Assembly (NCBI RefSeq): GCF_008123425.1
Contig: NZ_VSSS01000032.1
Location: 215,049 to 279,048, forward strand
Source of the DNA: Bradyrhizobium rifense
GTDB lineage: Bacteria; Pseudomonadota; Alphaproteobacteria; Rhizobiales; Xanthobacteraceae
Direction of reading: 5' to 3'
DNA: 64,000 bases
Position numbers and translations under genes: made by a program
Part shown: positions 44,515 through 51,826 of the stretch, one piece after another
Position numbering within the stretch: position 1 is the first letter of the stretch
Layout: every line of letters starts with the position of its first letter
The notes under the pieces: model-generated
What the model was told of the DNA's origin: nothing
Databases searched by the model: none
The model's input: the letters and a program-made list of their open reading frames with translations, nothing else

Positions 44515-46416
44515 ATGAACCTCGCCTCACAGAGAGCCGGATGGAGCCGCCTGCCGTTGCGCGCGGCGGCGTTCGTCGTGCTCACCTGCGTGGCGATCCT
44601 CGGCGTCAGCGGCTGGCGCGAATGGGCTGCGCGCGATCAGGTGCTCAAGGGCGCCGAAACCGAAATGGCGAACGTCGCCCGTTCGCTGACCCAGCATGCC
44701 GAGGACAGCCTCGATCTGCTCGACTCCGGCGTCGTCGGCGTCGTCAGCCGGCTGGAGATGGATGGCGCCGATCCCGCCACCATCGCAAAGCTGCGCAACC
44801 TGCTGGAGGCGCGCAAGAAGGCGATGGAGCGCGTCCACAGCCTCGCCATCATCGACGACCAGGGCAACTGGCTGACCTCGCCAGGCACGATCGCCTCGAC
44901 GCTCAGCGACGACGCGTTCTTCCGTCACCACCAGCTCTCGCCCAAGCGCGAGGCTTTCATCGGCCACCCCGTGAAGAGCCTGTTGGACGGCGAATGGGTC
45001 GTCACCCTGTCGCGCCGCTTCAACAAGCCGGACGGCAGCTTCGGCGGCGTGGTGCTCGCGGCCATCGGCTCCAAATATCTGTCGCATTTCTACGAGCAGT
45101 TCGAGATCGGCCGCAACAGCTCCGTGACGCTGATGTACGGCGACGGCATGATCATCGCGCGCAACCCGAGCAATGAAAAATTCGTCGGCCGCAATGTCGG
45201 CGACACCCCCCTGTTCCGCGACGCCAGCCTGCAGCGGCCGTTTGGCGCCTATCATTTCACGTCGCCGCTGGACGGCGCCGAGCGCGTCAGCTTCTTCAAG
45301 CGCAGCGCCCGCTACCCGCTCGTGCTGCTCGCAACCGTCGACAGGGACGAGCTGCTCGCGCCGTGGCGGGCCGCTGCGATCTCCCGCATGCTGTACGTGG
45401 TCGCGCTGGTGATGCTGATCGCGGTGATCGGCGCGGTGCTGGTCCGTCAATTGCAGCGCGGCCAGCGCATGGCGGCGGCCCTGATCGAGAAGGAGGCGCA
45501 TTTCCGCCTGCTCGCCGAAGGCTCCAGCGACATGGTCACCCGCATCGGGCTCGACGAGCGGCTGCGCTACGTTTCGCCGTCGTCCAACCAAGTCGTCGGC
45601 TGGCGCGCCAATCAGCTGATCGGCACCGACGCGCTCGCCGGAATCCATCCGGAGGACCGGCCGCAGGTGCAGGCCATCGTCGACGCCATGAAGCGCGGCG
45701 ACACGGACGAAGCGCGCGTCACCTATCGCAACGTGCACCGGCAGAAGTCCGAGGTCTGGCTGGAATCGACCATGCGCGTCACGCGCAAGGACAACGGCAA
45801 TGTCGAGGGTGTGGTCGCGATCTCGCGCGACATCTCCGAACAGAAGAAACTGGAGACCCGGCTCGAGACGCTCGCGATCGAAGACAGCCTCACCGGGCTT
45901 GCCAACCGCCGCCGCTTCGATGACCGGTTGAAGGAAGAATGGGCGCGGGCCTATCGCGACCGCTCCAGCCTCGGCCTGCTGATGATCGACGTCGATCACT
46001 TCAAGGCCTACAACGACGAATATGGCCATCCCGCCGGCGATGCCTGCTTGCGCGTGGTCGCCAAGATCATCGCGACCGAGATGCAGCGGGTCGGCGATCT
46101 GGCGGCGCGTTACGGCGGCGAGGAATTCGCCATGCTGCTGCCGAACACCGATGCCGCCGGCTGTGCCCGGATCGGCGAGCGGATTCGCAGTGCGGTCCAC
46201 GATGCAGGCCTCATTCATGCCTCCAGTGCGGTGGCGCCCTGCGTCACCGTTTCCGTCGGCGGCGCGGCCTGCCGGCCCTCATTCGAGCGCACCGCGGGTG
46301 CGGGATCGCTGGTGGAATCCGCCGACCGCGCGCTCTACGGCGCCAAGGCGGCCGGCCGCGATCGTCTGATGATGTCGGGCGAGGTCATGAGCCTGCTGAA
46401 GGCATCTGGTCAATAA
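44515..46416 (+). CDS. Membrane diguanylate cyclase (dCache-like sensor, PAS, GGDEF)
   Basis: The 633-residue protein has a first membrane helix (about 17-37), a ~250-residue periplasmic part resembling a dCache sensor (HSLAIIDDQGNWL, RNSSVTLMYGDGMIIARNP, FSPLD-like end), and a second helix (about 292-310). A PAS domain follows (FRLLAEGSSDMVTRIGLDERLRYVSPSSNQVVGW, about 325-445), then a GGDEF domain. The active loop is YGGEEFAML near residue 534 with the inhibitory I-site RVGD placed 5 residues before it, so it should make c-di-GMP with product feedback. It is a stand-alone gene; the ligand is unknown. Confidence 0.92.
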   Translation: MNLASQRAGWSRLPLRAAAFVVLTCVAILGVSGWREWAARDQVLKGAETEMANVARSLTQHAEDSLDLLDSGVVGVVSRLEMDGADPATIAKLRNLLEARKKAMERVHSLAIIDDQGNWLTSPGTIASTLSDDAFFRHHQLSPKREAFIGHPVKSLLDGEWVVTLSRRFNKPDGSFGGVVLAAIGSKYLSHFYEQFEIGRNSSVTLMYGDGMIIARNPSNEKFVGRNVGDTPLFRDASLQRPFGAYHFTSPLDGAERVSFFKRSARYPLVLLATVDRDELLAPWRAAAISRMLYVVALVMLIAVIGAVLVRQLQRGQRMAAALIEKEAHFRLLAEGSSDMVTRIGLDERLRYVSPSSNQVVGWRANQLIGTDALAGIHPEDRPQVQAIVDAMKRGDTDEARVTYRNVHRQKSEVWLESTMRVTRKDNGNVEGVVAISRDISEQKKLETRLETLAIEDSLTGLANRRRFDDRLKEEWARAYRDRSSLGLLMIDVDHFKAYNDEYGHPAGDACLRVVAKIIATEMQRVGDLAARYGGEEFAMLLPNTDAAGCARIGERIRSAVHDAGLIHASSAVAPCVTVSVGGAACRPSFERTAGAGSLVESADRALYGAKAAGRDRLMMSGEVMSLLKASGQ

Positions 46417-46422
46417 TATCAC

Positions 46423-46641
46423 TCAATAATGTGGTGGGCGCTCATTGCCAAGGCCCGGCTCATTCGCCTCGGTCTCCTGCAGTCGCTCGTTGAGCTGCGC
46501 CAGCTGTCGCGTCAGCACATCGATCTGCTTCCACTGTGCGGTGATGGTCTGGTTCAGCGTCTCGATGGTGTCGTCCTGATAGGCAAGACGCGTCTCCAGC
46601 GTGTCGATGCGCTCGGCGAGCGTCTTGATGTCATTCGTCAC
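46423..46641 (-). CDS. slyX: SlyX family protein
   Basis: The GTG at 46641 gives 72 residues, the family's usual size; the longer frame to 46719 reads into the neighbouring gene. The product is a coiled coil: RIDTLETRLAYQDDTIETLNQTITAQWKQIDVLTRQLAQLNERL in outline, then a tail ending PPHY, the SlyX signature. The start overlaps the end of the upstream trhO by 11 bp, so translation is probably coupled. SlyX has no settled function. Confidence 0.87.
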   Translation of the reverse strand: MTNDIKTLAERIDTLETRLAYQDDTIETLNQTITAQWKQIDVLTRQLAQLNERLQETEANEPGLGNERPPHY

Positions 46642-47398
46642 GTGCGTGCCCCAATTCCTGTTCGCGCAAGCCACGTTCGCGCAATCCGTGACCGAGAGCC
46701 ACGCGCTCGTCGAACACAAAACATTCGCCGCGCCAGCGGCTCTGCGCCTCCGGCACCTGCTCCAGATACTTCAAAATGCCGCCCTTGAGGTGATAGACCT
46801 CGGCAAAGCCGCGCGCCAGCAGATGCGCGCTCGCCTTCTCGCAGCGGATGCCGCCGGTGCAGAACATCGCAATGCGCCGGTGCTTCGCGGGATCGAGCTT
46901 CTCGGCGGCGAACTCCTTGAACTGGCCAAAGCTCTTGATTCGGGGATCGACCGCTCCCTCGAACGTCCCCATCGCCACCTCGAAGGCGTTGCGGGTGTCG
47001 AGCACCAGCGTGTCGGGCGAGGCGATCAGCGCGTTCCATTCGGCGGCCTCGACATAGGTACCGACCTGCCGGGTCGGATCGGCGGCCGCATCGCCAAGCG
47101 TGACGATCTCCTTCTTCAGCCGCACCTTGAGGCGGCCGAACGGCATCGCTTCCGCGGTCGAGCATTTCAGTTCGAGATTGTTCAGCCGGCCGCCGAACAT
47201 GTCGCCGTGTGCGAGTTCGTGGGCGAAGGCGTCGATCGCCTCGGGCGCGCCCGCGATCGTGCCGTTGATTCCCTCCTGGGCCAGCAGCAGGCTGCCCTTC
47301 AGGGACAGGTCGTCACAGAACGCGCGTAGGGGCTCGCGCAGCTCGCGGTAATCGGGCAGGGCGGCGAATTGGTAGAAGGCGCAGACCTTGTAAATCAT
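46631..47398 (-). CDS. trhO: tRNA uridine(34) hydroxylase, rhodanese-domain (TrhO/YceA)
   Basis: The ATG at 47398 (MIYKVCAFYQFAALPDY) gives 255 residues; the longer frame to 47674 runs into the next gene's region and is not used. It has an N-terminal acylphosphatase-like part (GSLLLAQEGINGTIAG) and a rhodanese domain with the active Cys in MFCTGGIRCEKASAHLL, then HLKGGILKYLE. TrhO makes 5-hydroxyuridine at position 34 of tRNAs using O2. It overlaps slyX downstream and is divergent from the GGT-family gene. Confidence 0.9.
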   Translation of the reverse strand: MIYKVCAFYQFAALPDYRELREPLRAFCDDLSLKGSLLLAQEGINGTIAGAPEAIDAFAHELAHGDMFGGRLNNLELKCSTAEAMPFGRLKVRLKKEIVTLGDAAADPTRQVGTYVEAAEWNALIASPDTLVLDTRNAFEVAMGTFEGAVDPRIKSFGQFKEFAAEKLDPAKHRRIAMFCTGGIRCEKASAHLLARGFAEVYHLKGGILKYLEQVPEAQSRWRGECFVFDERVALGHGLRERGLREQELGHARDE

Positions 47399-47595
47399 GC
47401 GCCCGTTTAGCAGGCGGCCGGCGCCCGGAAAACCCGCAACCGACAGCTCTATTCCCAGCGAATGGCAGCCATTTCCCTGGTATGCCAGCATTGCCCGGGC
47501 GGCCCTGAATGTGTCATGAAGGCCCGGTTTTTCCGAGACGGCGCCGCACGCGCCGCAAGACTTCGCCCAGACGCCCCTGAGAGAGCAAAACTTCG

Positions 47596-49182
47596 ATGAG
47601 AAACTTCCATTTCCCCGGCAGGTCCACGGTCCACGCCACCAACGCGATGGTCGCGACCTCGCATCCGCAGGCATCTCTTGCCGCGATCGAGGTGCTGCGC
47701 GAGGGCGGCACGGCGGTGGACGCGGCGGTGGCGGGGTCTGCCGTGCTCGGCGTGATCGAGCCGCAATCGACCGGCATCGGCGGCGATTGCTTTGCGCTGA
47801 TCCAGCCGCGCGGCGAGGGCAAGATCATCGCCTATAACGGCTCCGGCCGGGCGCCGAAGGCGGCCAATGTCGATTGGTATCTCGAGCGCAAGATCAATTC
47901 CGTGCCGCTGACCTCGGCGCATGCGGTCTCGATCCCCGGCGTGATCGATGCGTTTGCCACCGTGCTGCGCGACCACGGCAAGTTCGGCTTCGACCGGCTG
48001 CTGCAGCCCGCGATCAAGGCGGCCGAGGAAGGCTATGTCGTAGCGCCTCGCATCGCGTTCGACTGGAAGAACCAGTTCGAGAAACTGAAGGGTGGCACCA
48101 ACACCGTGCGTTACCTGCTGCCGGGCGGCAAACCGCCGGTCGCCGGCGACGTCATTCGCCAGGCCGAGCTCGGCAAGACGCTGCGCGCCATCGCCAAGGA
48201 CGGCCGTGATGCCTTCTACAAGGGCGCGATCGCAGAGGATATGGTCGAGACCCTGCGCGGCATCGGCGGCCTGCACACGCTCGACGATTTCGCCGCGCAC
48301 ACCACCGAGACGACGACGCCGATCGGCACCATGTACAAGGGCTATGACGTCTGGCAGTGCCCGCCGAACGGCCCGGGCGTCACCGCGCTCTTGATGCTCA
48401 ACATCCTGTCGCGCTTCGACCTGACGAAATATGCGCCGCTCAGCGTCGAGCGCTTCCATCTCGAGGCCGAAGCCGCGCGCATCGCCTACATGAACCGCGA
48501 GATGCATGTCGCCGACCCCGAGCACATGAAGATCGATGTCGCCGAGATGCTCGCGAAGGGTTTTGCCGACGAGTACATCAGCAAGATCCGCATGGACGGC
48601 ATGCTCGACCTGCCGAACGTCGCGCCGCCGATGAATCCCTCGACCATCTACATCACGGTCGTGGACAAGGATCGCAACGTCTGCTCGTTCATCAACTCGA
48701 TCGCACATTCCTTCGGCTCGGCGATCGTCTCGAACAAGACCGGCGTGCTGTTGCAGAACCGCGCCGGCGGCTTCCGCATCCAGCCCGGCCATCCCAACTG
48801 CATCGCCGGCGGCAAGCGTCCGCTGCACACGATCATGCCGAGCTTGCTCACCAAGGGTGGCCGCTCGGTGATGCCGTTCGCGGTGATGGGCGGCCAGTAT
48901 CAGCCGGTCGGCCAGACCCACGTCGTGACCAACATCCTCGACTACGGTTGTGACGTGCAGGAGGCCATCGATATGCCGCGCGGCCTGCACTACGAGGGCC
49001 AGTATCAGCTTGAGGACAGCGTGCCGGCCGATATCGTCGAGGGCCTCAAGAAGCTCGGCCACAAGACCACCAGCGTGGTCGGCCCGCTCGGCGGTGCCCA
49101 GGCGATCTGGATCGACTGGGACAAGGGCACGCTCACCGGCGGTTCCGATCCGCGCAAGGACGGCTGTGCGCTCGGCTACTGA
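47596..49182 (+). CDS. Gamma-glutamyltransferase-family protein without signal peptide (oxamate amidohydrolase/acylase-like)
   Basis: The 528-residue proenzyme has the Ntn-hydrolase layout of GGTs: ATSHPQASLAAIEVLREGGTAVDAAVA and STGIGGDCFALI in the large subunit, and NPSTIYITVVDKDRN at the autocleavage site (nucleophile Thr near residue 350). GG(F)RIQPGHPNC and GGKRPLHTIMPSL follow. No signal peptide is present, unlike periplasmic GGTs. The start and length resemble HpxW-type oxamate amidohydrolases or cephalosporin-acylase-like cytosolic members, and a glutathione substrate is not implied. No pathway partner is adjacent. Confidence 0.85.
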   Translation: MRNFHFPGRSTVHATNAMVATSHPQASLAAIEVLREGGTAVDAAVAGSAVLGVIEPQSTGIGGDCFALIQPRGEGKIIAYNGSGRAPKAANVDWYLERKINSVPLTSAHAVSIPGVIDAFATVLRDHGKFGFDRLLQPAIKAAEEGYVVAPRIAFDWKNQFEKLKGGTNTVRYLLPGGKPPVAGDVIRQAELGKTLRAIAKDGRDAFYKGAIAEDMVETLRGIGGLHTLDDFAAHTTETTTPIGTMYKGYDVWQCPPNGPGVTALLMLNILSRFDLTKYAPLSVERFHLEAEAARIAYMNREMHVADPEHMKIDVAEMLAKGFADEYISKIRMDGMLDLPNVAPPMNPSTIYITVVDKDRNVCSFINSIAHSFGSAIVSNKTGVLLQNRAGGFRIQPGHPNCIAGGKRPLHTIMPSLLTKGGRSVMPFAVMGGQYQPVGQTHVVTNILDYGCDVQEAIDMPRGLHYEGQYQLEDSVPADIVEGLKKLGHKTTSVVGPLGGAQAIWIDWDKGTLTGGSDPRKDGCALGY

Positions 49183-49225
49183 TCGAAAGACCCGAGGGCT
49201 GGAAACGACCAACGCATTGCGCTAG

Positions 49226-49252
49226 ACACCTTCCGCCTCAAACGGAAGGTGT
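49226..49252 (+). promoter_or_regulatory. Hairpin that hides the FKBP gene's Shine-Dalgarno sequence
   Basis: ACACCTTCCG (49226-49235) pairs perfectly with CGGAAGGTGT (49243-49252) across a 7-nt loop. The 3' arm contains GGAAGG, the ribosome-binding site of the ATG at 49256. It may regulate translation or be a terminator of the upstream gene that overlaps the start site. Confidence 0.5.
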
Positions 49253-49255
49253 TCT

Positions 49256-49720
49256 ATGCAGCGTTTTCAGCGCGCACTCCTCGCCATCATGTCGGCCCTC
49301 GCGATCACTGTGATCGTCGGCGTGTCGACATTCGTCTCCACCACGGCATCGGCCCAGACCGCAGGAAAACCCATGACCACAGCTTCAGGCTTGCAGACTA
49401 TCGACAGCGTCGTCGGCACCGGCGCTTCGCCGAAGCCCGGCCAGATTTGCGTGATGCACTACACCGGCTGGCTCTATGAGAATGGACAGAAGGGCAAGAA
49501 GTTCGACTCGTCCGTCGATCGCAACGAGCCGTTCGAATTCCCGATTGGCAAGGGCCGCGTCATCGCCGGCTGGGACGAGGGCGTCTCCACGATGAAGGTT
49601 GGCGGCAAGCGCACGTTGATCATCCCGCCGCAGCTCGGCTACGGCGCGCGCGGCGCCGGCGGCGTGATCCCGCCGAACGCGACACTGATGTTCGATGTGG
49701 AACTGCTCGCGGTGAAGTGA
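49256..49720 (+). CDS. Exported FKBP-type peptidyl-prolyl isomerase
   Basis: The 154-residue protein has a long signal peptide or anchor (about residues 8-34, ending ASAQ) and one FKBP domain: VMHYTGWLYENGQKGKKFDSSVDR, FPIGKGRVIAGWDEGV, RTLIIPPQLGYGARGAGGVIPPNATLMFDVELL. The ligand-pocket Tyr, Phe, Asp, Ile, Trp and Phe residues are in place. It should catalyse Xaa-Pro isomerisation in periplasmic protein folding. Its ribosome-binding site is within a 10-bp hairpin, and a strong terminator follows. Confidence 0.92.
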   Translation: MQRFQRALLAIMSALAITVIVGVSTFVSTTASAQTAGKPMTTASGLQTIDSVVGTGASPKPGQICVMHYTGWLYENGQKGKKFDSSVDRNEPFEFPIGKGRVIAGWDEGVSTMKVGGKRTLIIPPQLGYGARGAGGVIPPNATLMFDVELLAVK

Positions 49721-49731
49721 GCGGCAAACAA

Positions 49732-49757
49732 AAAGACCGGCCTTTCGGCCGGTCTTT
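49732..49757. terminator. Bidirectional intrinsic terminator
   Basis: AAAGACCGG and CCGGTCTTT form a perfect stem flanked by A- and T-runs, between the FKBP gene and the convergent CsbD gene. It should terminate both transcripts. Confidence 0.8.
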
Positions 49758-49777
49758 TCATTTCTACCTTGCGCGCG

Positions 49778-49996
49778 TTACTCCGCCGCGCGACGTGCCG
49801 CCGCAGCGGCGCGATCGATCGCTTCCTTCGTGGCATCCTTGGCGTCGCCCATGGCCTTCTGGCCCTTGCCCTTCACCTCCTGGACAACGCCTTCGCCCTG
49901 CAGGCGTTCGGAACCTGTGGCCTCACCGATACCCTGCTTGGCCTTGCCGATGGCTTCGTTGGCGGTGCCCTTGATCTTGTCGCTCGTGCTACCCAT
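49778..49996 (-). CDS. CsbD-family stress protein
   Basis: The ATG at 49996 with AAGGAG 6-7 nt upstream gives 72 residues, the usual size. The sequence MGSTSDKIKGTANEAIGKAKQGIGEATG then KGKGQKAMGDAKDATKEAI is the CsbD repeat of Ala/Lys-rich amphipathic helices. The proteins are abundant under general stress, though without a known activity. A likely EcfG promoter lies 32-56 bp upstream (50028-50052). Confidence 0.9.
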   Translation of the reverse strand: MGSTSDKIKGTANEAIGKAKQGIGEATGSERLQGEGVVQEVKGKGQKAMGDAKDATKEAIDRAAAAARRAAE

Positions 49997-50027
49997 GAAA
50001 CTCTCCTTCCGGTTTGCTCGCCGGGAC

Positions 50028-50052
50028 AACACCTGACGCGTGCGAGCGTTCC
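50028..50052 (-). promoter_or_regulatory. Putative EcfG promoter of the CsbD gene
   Basis: Read on the minus strand, GGAAC (50048-50052) is followed after 16 nt by TGTT (50028-50031), one mismatch from the EcfG -10 CGTT. The spacing to the CsbD start (32 bp) is suitable. Confidence 0.5.
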
Positions 50053-50121
50053 TTTTGGTATGGCTTGATGTCGCGGCTTTGGTTAGTTTGCCGCGCACGG
50101 AACCAACAGAAAGCAAGTCCC

Positions 50122-50637
50122 ATGACCGGCCATGACCACACGCATTCGCACCATGACCACGATCATCATGATGATCGCTGGAAACATGACGGCGTGCGCG
50201 TCATTCCCGGCAACCAGCTCGATACCAACGTGCCGTCGACGGCCGGTATGGATCGCGCGGCCGCGATCAATTTCGCGCGCGTCGGCGCACAGAAATTGTG
50301 GGCGGGCACCGTCAGCATAAAGCCGGATGCGAAGACCGGCGCGCATCACCACGGCCATCTCGAAAGCGTGATCTATGTGGTGAAGGGCAAGGCGCGGATG
50401 CGCTGGGGCGAGAGCCTGCAATTCACCGCCGAAGCGGGTCCCGGCGATTTCATTTTCGTGCCGCCCTACGTGCCGCACCAGGAGATCAACGCCAGCCGCG
50501 ACGAGGTGCTTGAATGCGTGCTGGTGCGCAGCGACGGCGAGGCGGTCGCGATCAATCTCGACATCGAGCCGATCGAGAAGCCCGAGACCGTGCTGTGGAT
50601 CGATCCGGTCCATCGGGATCCGAACGAGGAGAAGTAA
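50122..50637 (+). CDS. Cupin-domain protein with His-rich N-terminus
   Basis: From the ATG at 50122 the product has 171 residues. The first ~20 are MTGHDHTHSHHDHDHHDDR, a metal-binding or metal-buffering tail. A single cupin follows: GAHHHGHLESVIYVVKGKARMRWG (motif 1, three His and one Glu) and PGDFIFVPPYVPHQEINAS (motif 2, His). The metal site is complete. The substrate is unknown and the protein should be cytosolic. It is transcribed away from the CsbD gene. Confidence 0.87.
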   Translation: MTGHDHTHSHHDHDHHDDRWKHDGVRVIPGNQLDTNVPSTAGMDRAAAINFARVGAQKLWAGTVSIKPDAKTGAHHHGHLESVIYVVKGKARMRWGESLQFTAEAGPGDFIFVPPYVPHQEINASRDEVLECVLVRSDGEAVAINLDIEPIEKPETVLWIDPVHRDPNEEK

Positions 50638-50650
50638 GGCCGAAGACCGC

Positions 50651-50734
50651 GCGGGGTTCGGTGCGACAGAACCCCGCAGGTTATAGGGCACAAAATATTT
50701 CGGAAGCCGTGTCGGATGGCAGCTGAGCCATCCG
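50651..50734 (+). promoter_or_regulatory. Two consecutive hairpins upstream of the VOC gene
   Basis: GCGGGGTTC (50651-50659) pairs with GAACCCCGC (50669-50677), and CGGATGGC (50713-50720) pairs with GCCATCCG (50727-50734). The first may be the terminator of the cupin gene; the second leads straight into the SD-covering hairpin. Confidence 0.5.
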
Positions 50735-50760
50735 TCCTTGGGCAGAACCCCGCCCAAGGA
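50735..50760 (+). promoter_or_regulatory. Hairpin that hides the Shine-Dalgarno sequence of the VOC gene
   Basis: TCCTTGGGC (50735-50743) pairs perfectly with GCCCAAGGA (50752-50760), with an 8-nt loop. The 3' arm covers nearly all of AAGGAG (50756-50761), the ribosome-binding site 6 nt before the ATG at 50768. The layout is that of a translational switch, such as an RNA thermometer. Confidence 0.5.
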
Positions 50761-50767
50761 GCTTCCG

Positions 50768-51195
50768 ATGCCCAGGATGATCTTCCTCAATCTACCGGTG
50801 ACCGACCTCAGCGCGCGACCGCCTTTTACGAGGCGATCGGTGCGACCAGGAACCCGCAATTCAGTGACGACACGGCGAGCTGCATGGTCTTTTCCGAGAC
50901 CATCTACGTGATGCTGACGACCCACGACAAATTCCGTCATTTCACGCCGAAGCCGATCTCTGACGCAAAGACCTCGAACCAGGCGTTGTTCTGCCTGTCC
51001 GCAGACAGCCGCAACGAGGTCGACGATATCGTCGGCAAGGCCGAGGCCGCGGGCGGGGTGGCCGATCCCAGCCCGAAGGACGAATACAGCTTCATGTACG
51101 GCCGCAGTTTCGAGGATCCGGATGGTCATATGTGGGGCGTGAACTGGCTCGACATGGCAGCGGTCCCCCCGAAGCCCGCCATGGCGAACGCCTGA
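50768..51195 (+). pseudogene. Glyoxalase/VOC-family protein, frameshifted near its start
   Basis: The ATG at 50768 has AAGGAG 6 nt upstream and reads MPRMIFLNLPVTDLSA, the typical first strand of VOC proteins. At 50812-50818, in a GCGCGCG run, one base appears to be missing. The family sequence continues in the other frame as TAFYEAIGATRNPQFSDD, through FEDPDGHMWGVNWLDM, to a stop at 51195. The un-shifted frame stops shortly after the run. If real this is a recent inactivation; a sequencing error is the alternative. An in-frame start upstream exists but its first 35 codons do not fit the family. It is followed at 26 bp by a second VOC gene. Confidence 0.7.
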
Positions 51196-51221
51196 TTGAA
51201 AGCTGAAGAGGAGCATTCACG

Positions 51222-51710
51222 ATGTCCAAGCTCGTGCCTTGCATGTGGTTCAACGGCGATGCCGAGGAAGCCGCGAAGTTCTACGTCTCGCTGGTGCCGA
51301 ACTCCGAGATCACGCACGTTCAGCAGAACGTTTCGGACGGCCCGTCCGGCAAGACGGGCTCTGTTCTGGTCGTCGAGTTCACGGTGGCCGGGCAGCCACT
51401 CGTCGCGCTCAACGGCGGCATGAAGATGGAGTACACGCATGCGATCTCGTTGATGATCCATTGCGACGACCAGGCGCAGGTGGACGGCGTCTGGAACGCA
51501 TTCCTCGCCCATGGCGGCAAGGAAGAGCAGTGCGGCTGGCTGAGGGATCGCTGGGGCGTGGCCTGGCAGGTGGTGCCGAAGGTGATGTTCGAGTTCCTGA
51601 CGAGCCCTGACAAGGCCGCCGCGGCCCGCGCGATGCAGGCCATGATGAAGATGGTGAAGCTCGATGTGGCGGTGCTGCGCCGCGCGTTCGAGGGCAAGTC
51701 GGCGGCGTGA
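51222..51710 (+). CDS. PhnB-like VOC-superfamily protein
   Basis: The 162-residue product starts MSKLVPCMWFNGDAEEAAKFYVSLVPNSEIT, the N-terminus of the PhnB/'3-demethylubiquinone-9 3-methyltransferase' fold (a VOC family, not a true methyltransferase). LVALNGGMKMEYTHAISLMIHCDDQAQVDGVWNAF and CGWLRDRWGVAWQVVPKVMFEFL complete the two beta-alpha-beta-beta-beta modules. Catalytic function is unknown. It probably shares a transcript with the frameshifted VOC gene 26 bp upstream. Confidence 0.87.
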   Translation: MSKLVPCMWFNGDAEEAAKFYVSLVPNSEITHVQQNVSDGPSGKTGSVLVVEFTVAGQPLVALNGGMKMEYTHAISLMIHCDDQAQVDGVWNAFLAHGGKEEQCGWLRDRWGVAWQVVPKVMFEFLTSPDKAAAARAMQAMMKMVKLDVAVLRRAFEGKSAA

Positions 51711-51728
51711 GGCCTACATAGGTGCCGG

Positions 51729-51809
51729 GTGGGCAAAGGCGCGATAGCGCCGTGCCCACCGTCCGTCCGCGATCGAGAGAGTGGTGGGCACGCTTGCGCT
51801 TTGCCCACC
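51729..51809. repeat. Pair of REP-like palindromes (GTGGGCA...TGCCCAC)
   Basis: Two hairpins share the arms GTGGGCA/TGCCCAC: 51729-51759 and 51783-51809. The first word GTGGGCAAAGGCGC recurs at 63981 near the window's right end, so this is a dispersed element. It lies between convergent genes. Confidence 0.65.
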
Positions 51810-51826
51810 CGAGACTGTGCTCGCCG

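Noticed and set aside
44527..46218. 563-codon minus-strand frame opposite the diguanylate cyclase
   Set aside because: Antisense shadow; the sense gene has an intact GGEEF and I-site.
47449..49212. 587-codon minus-strand frame opposite the GGT-family gene
   Set aside because: Antisense shadow; the sense gene has the Ntn-hydrolase motifs in order.
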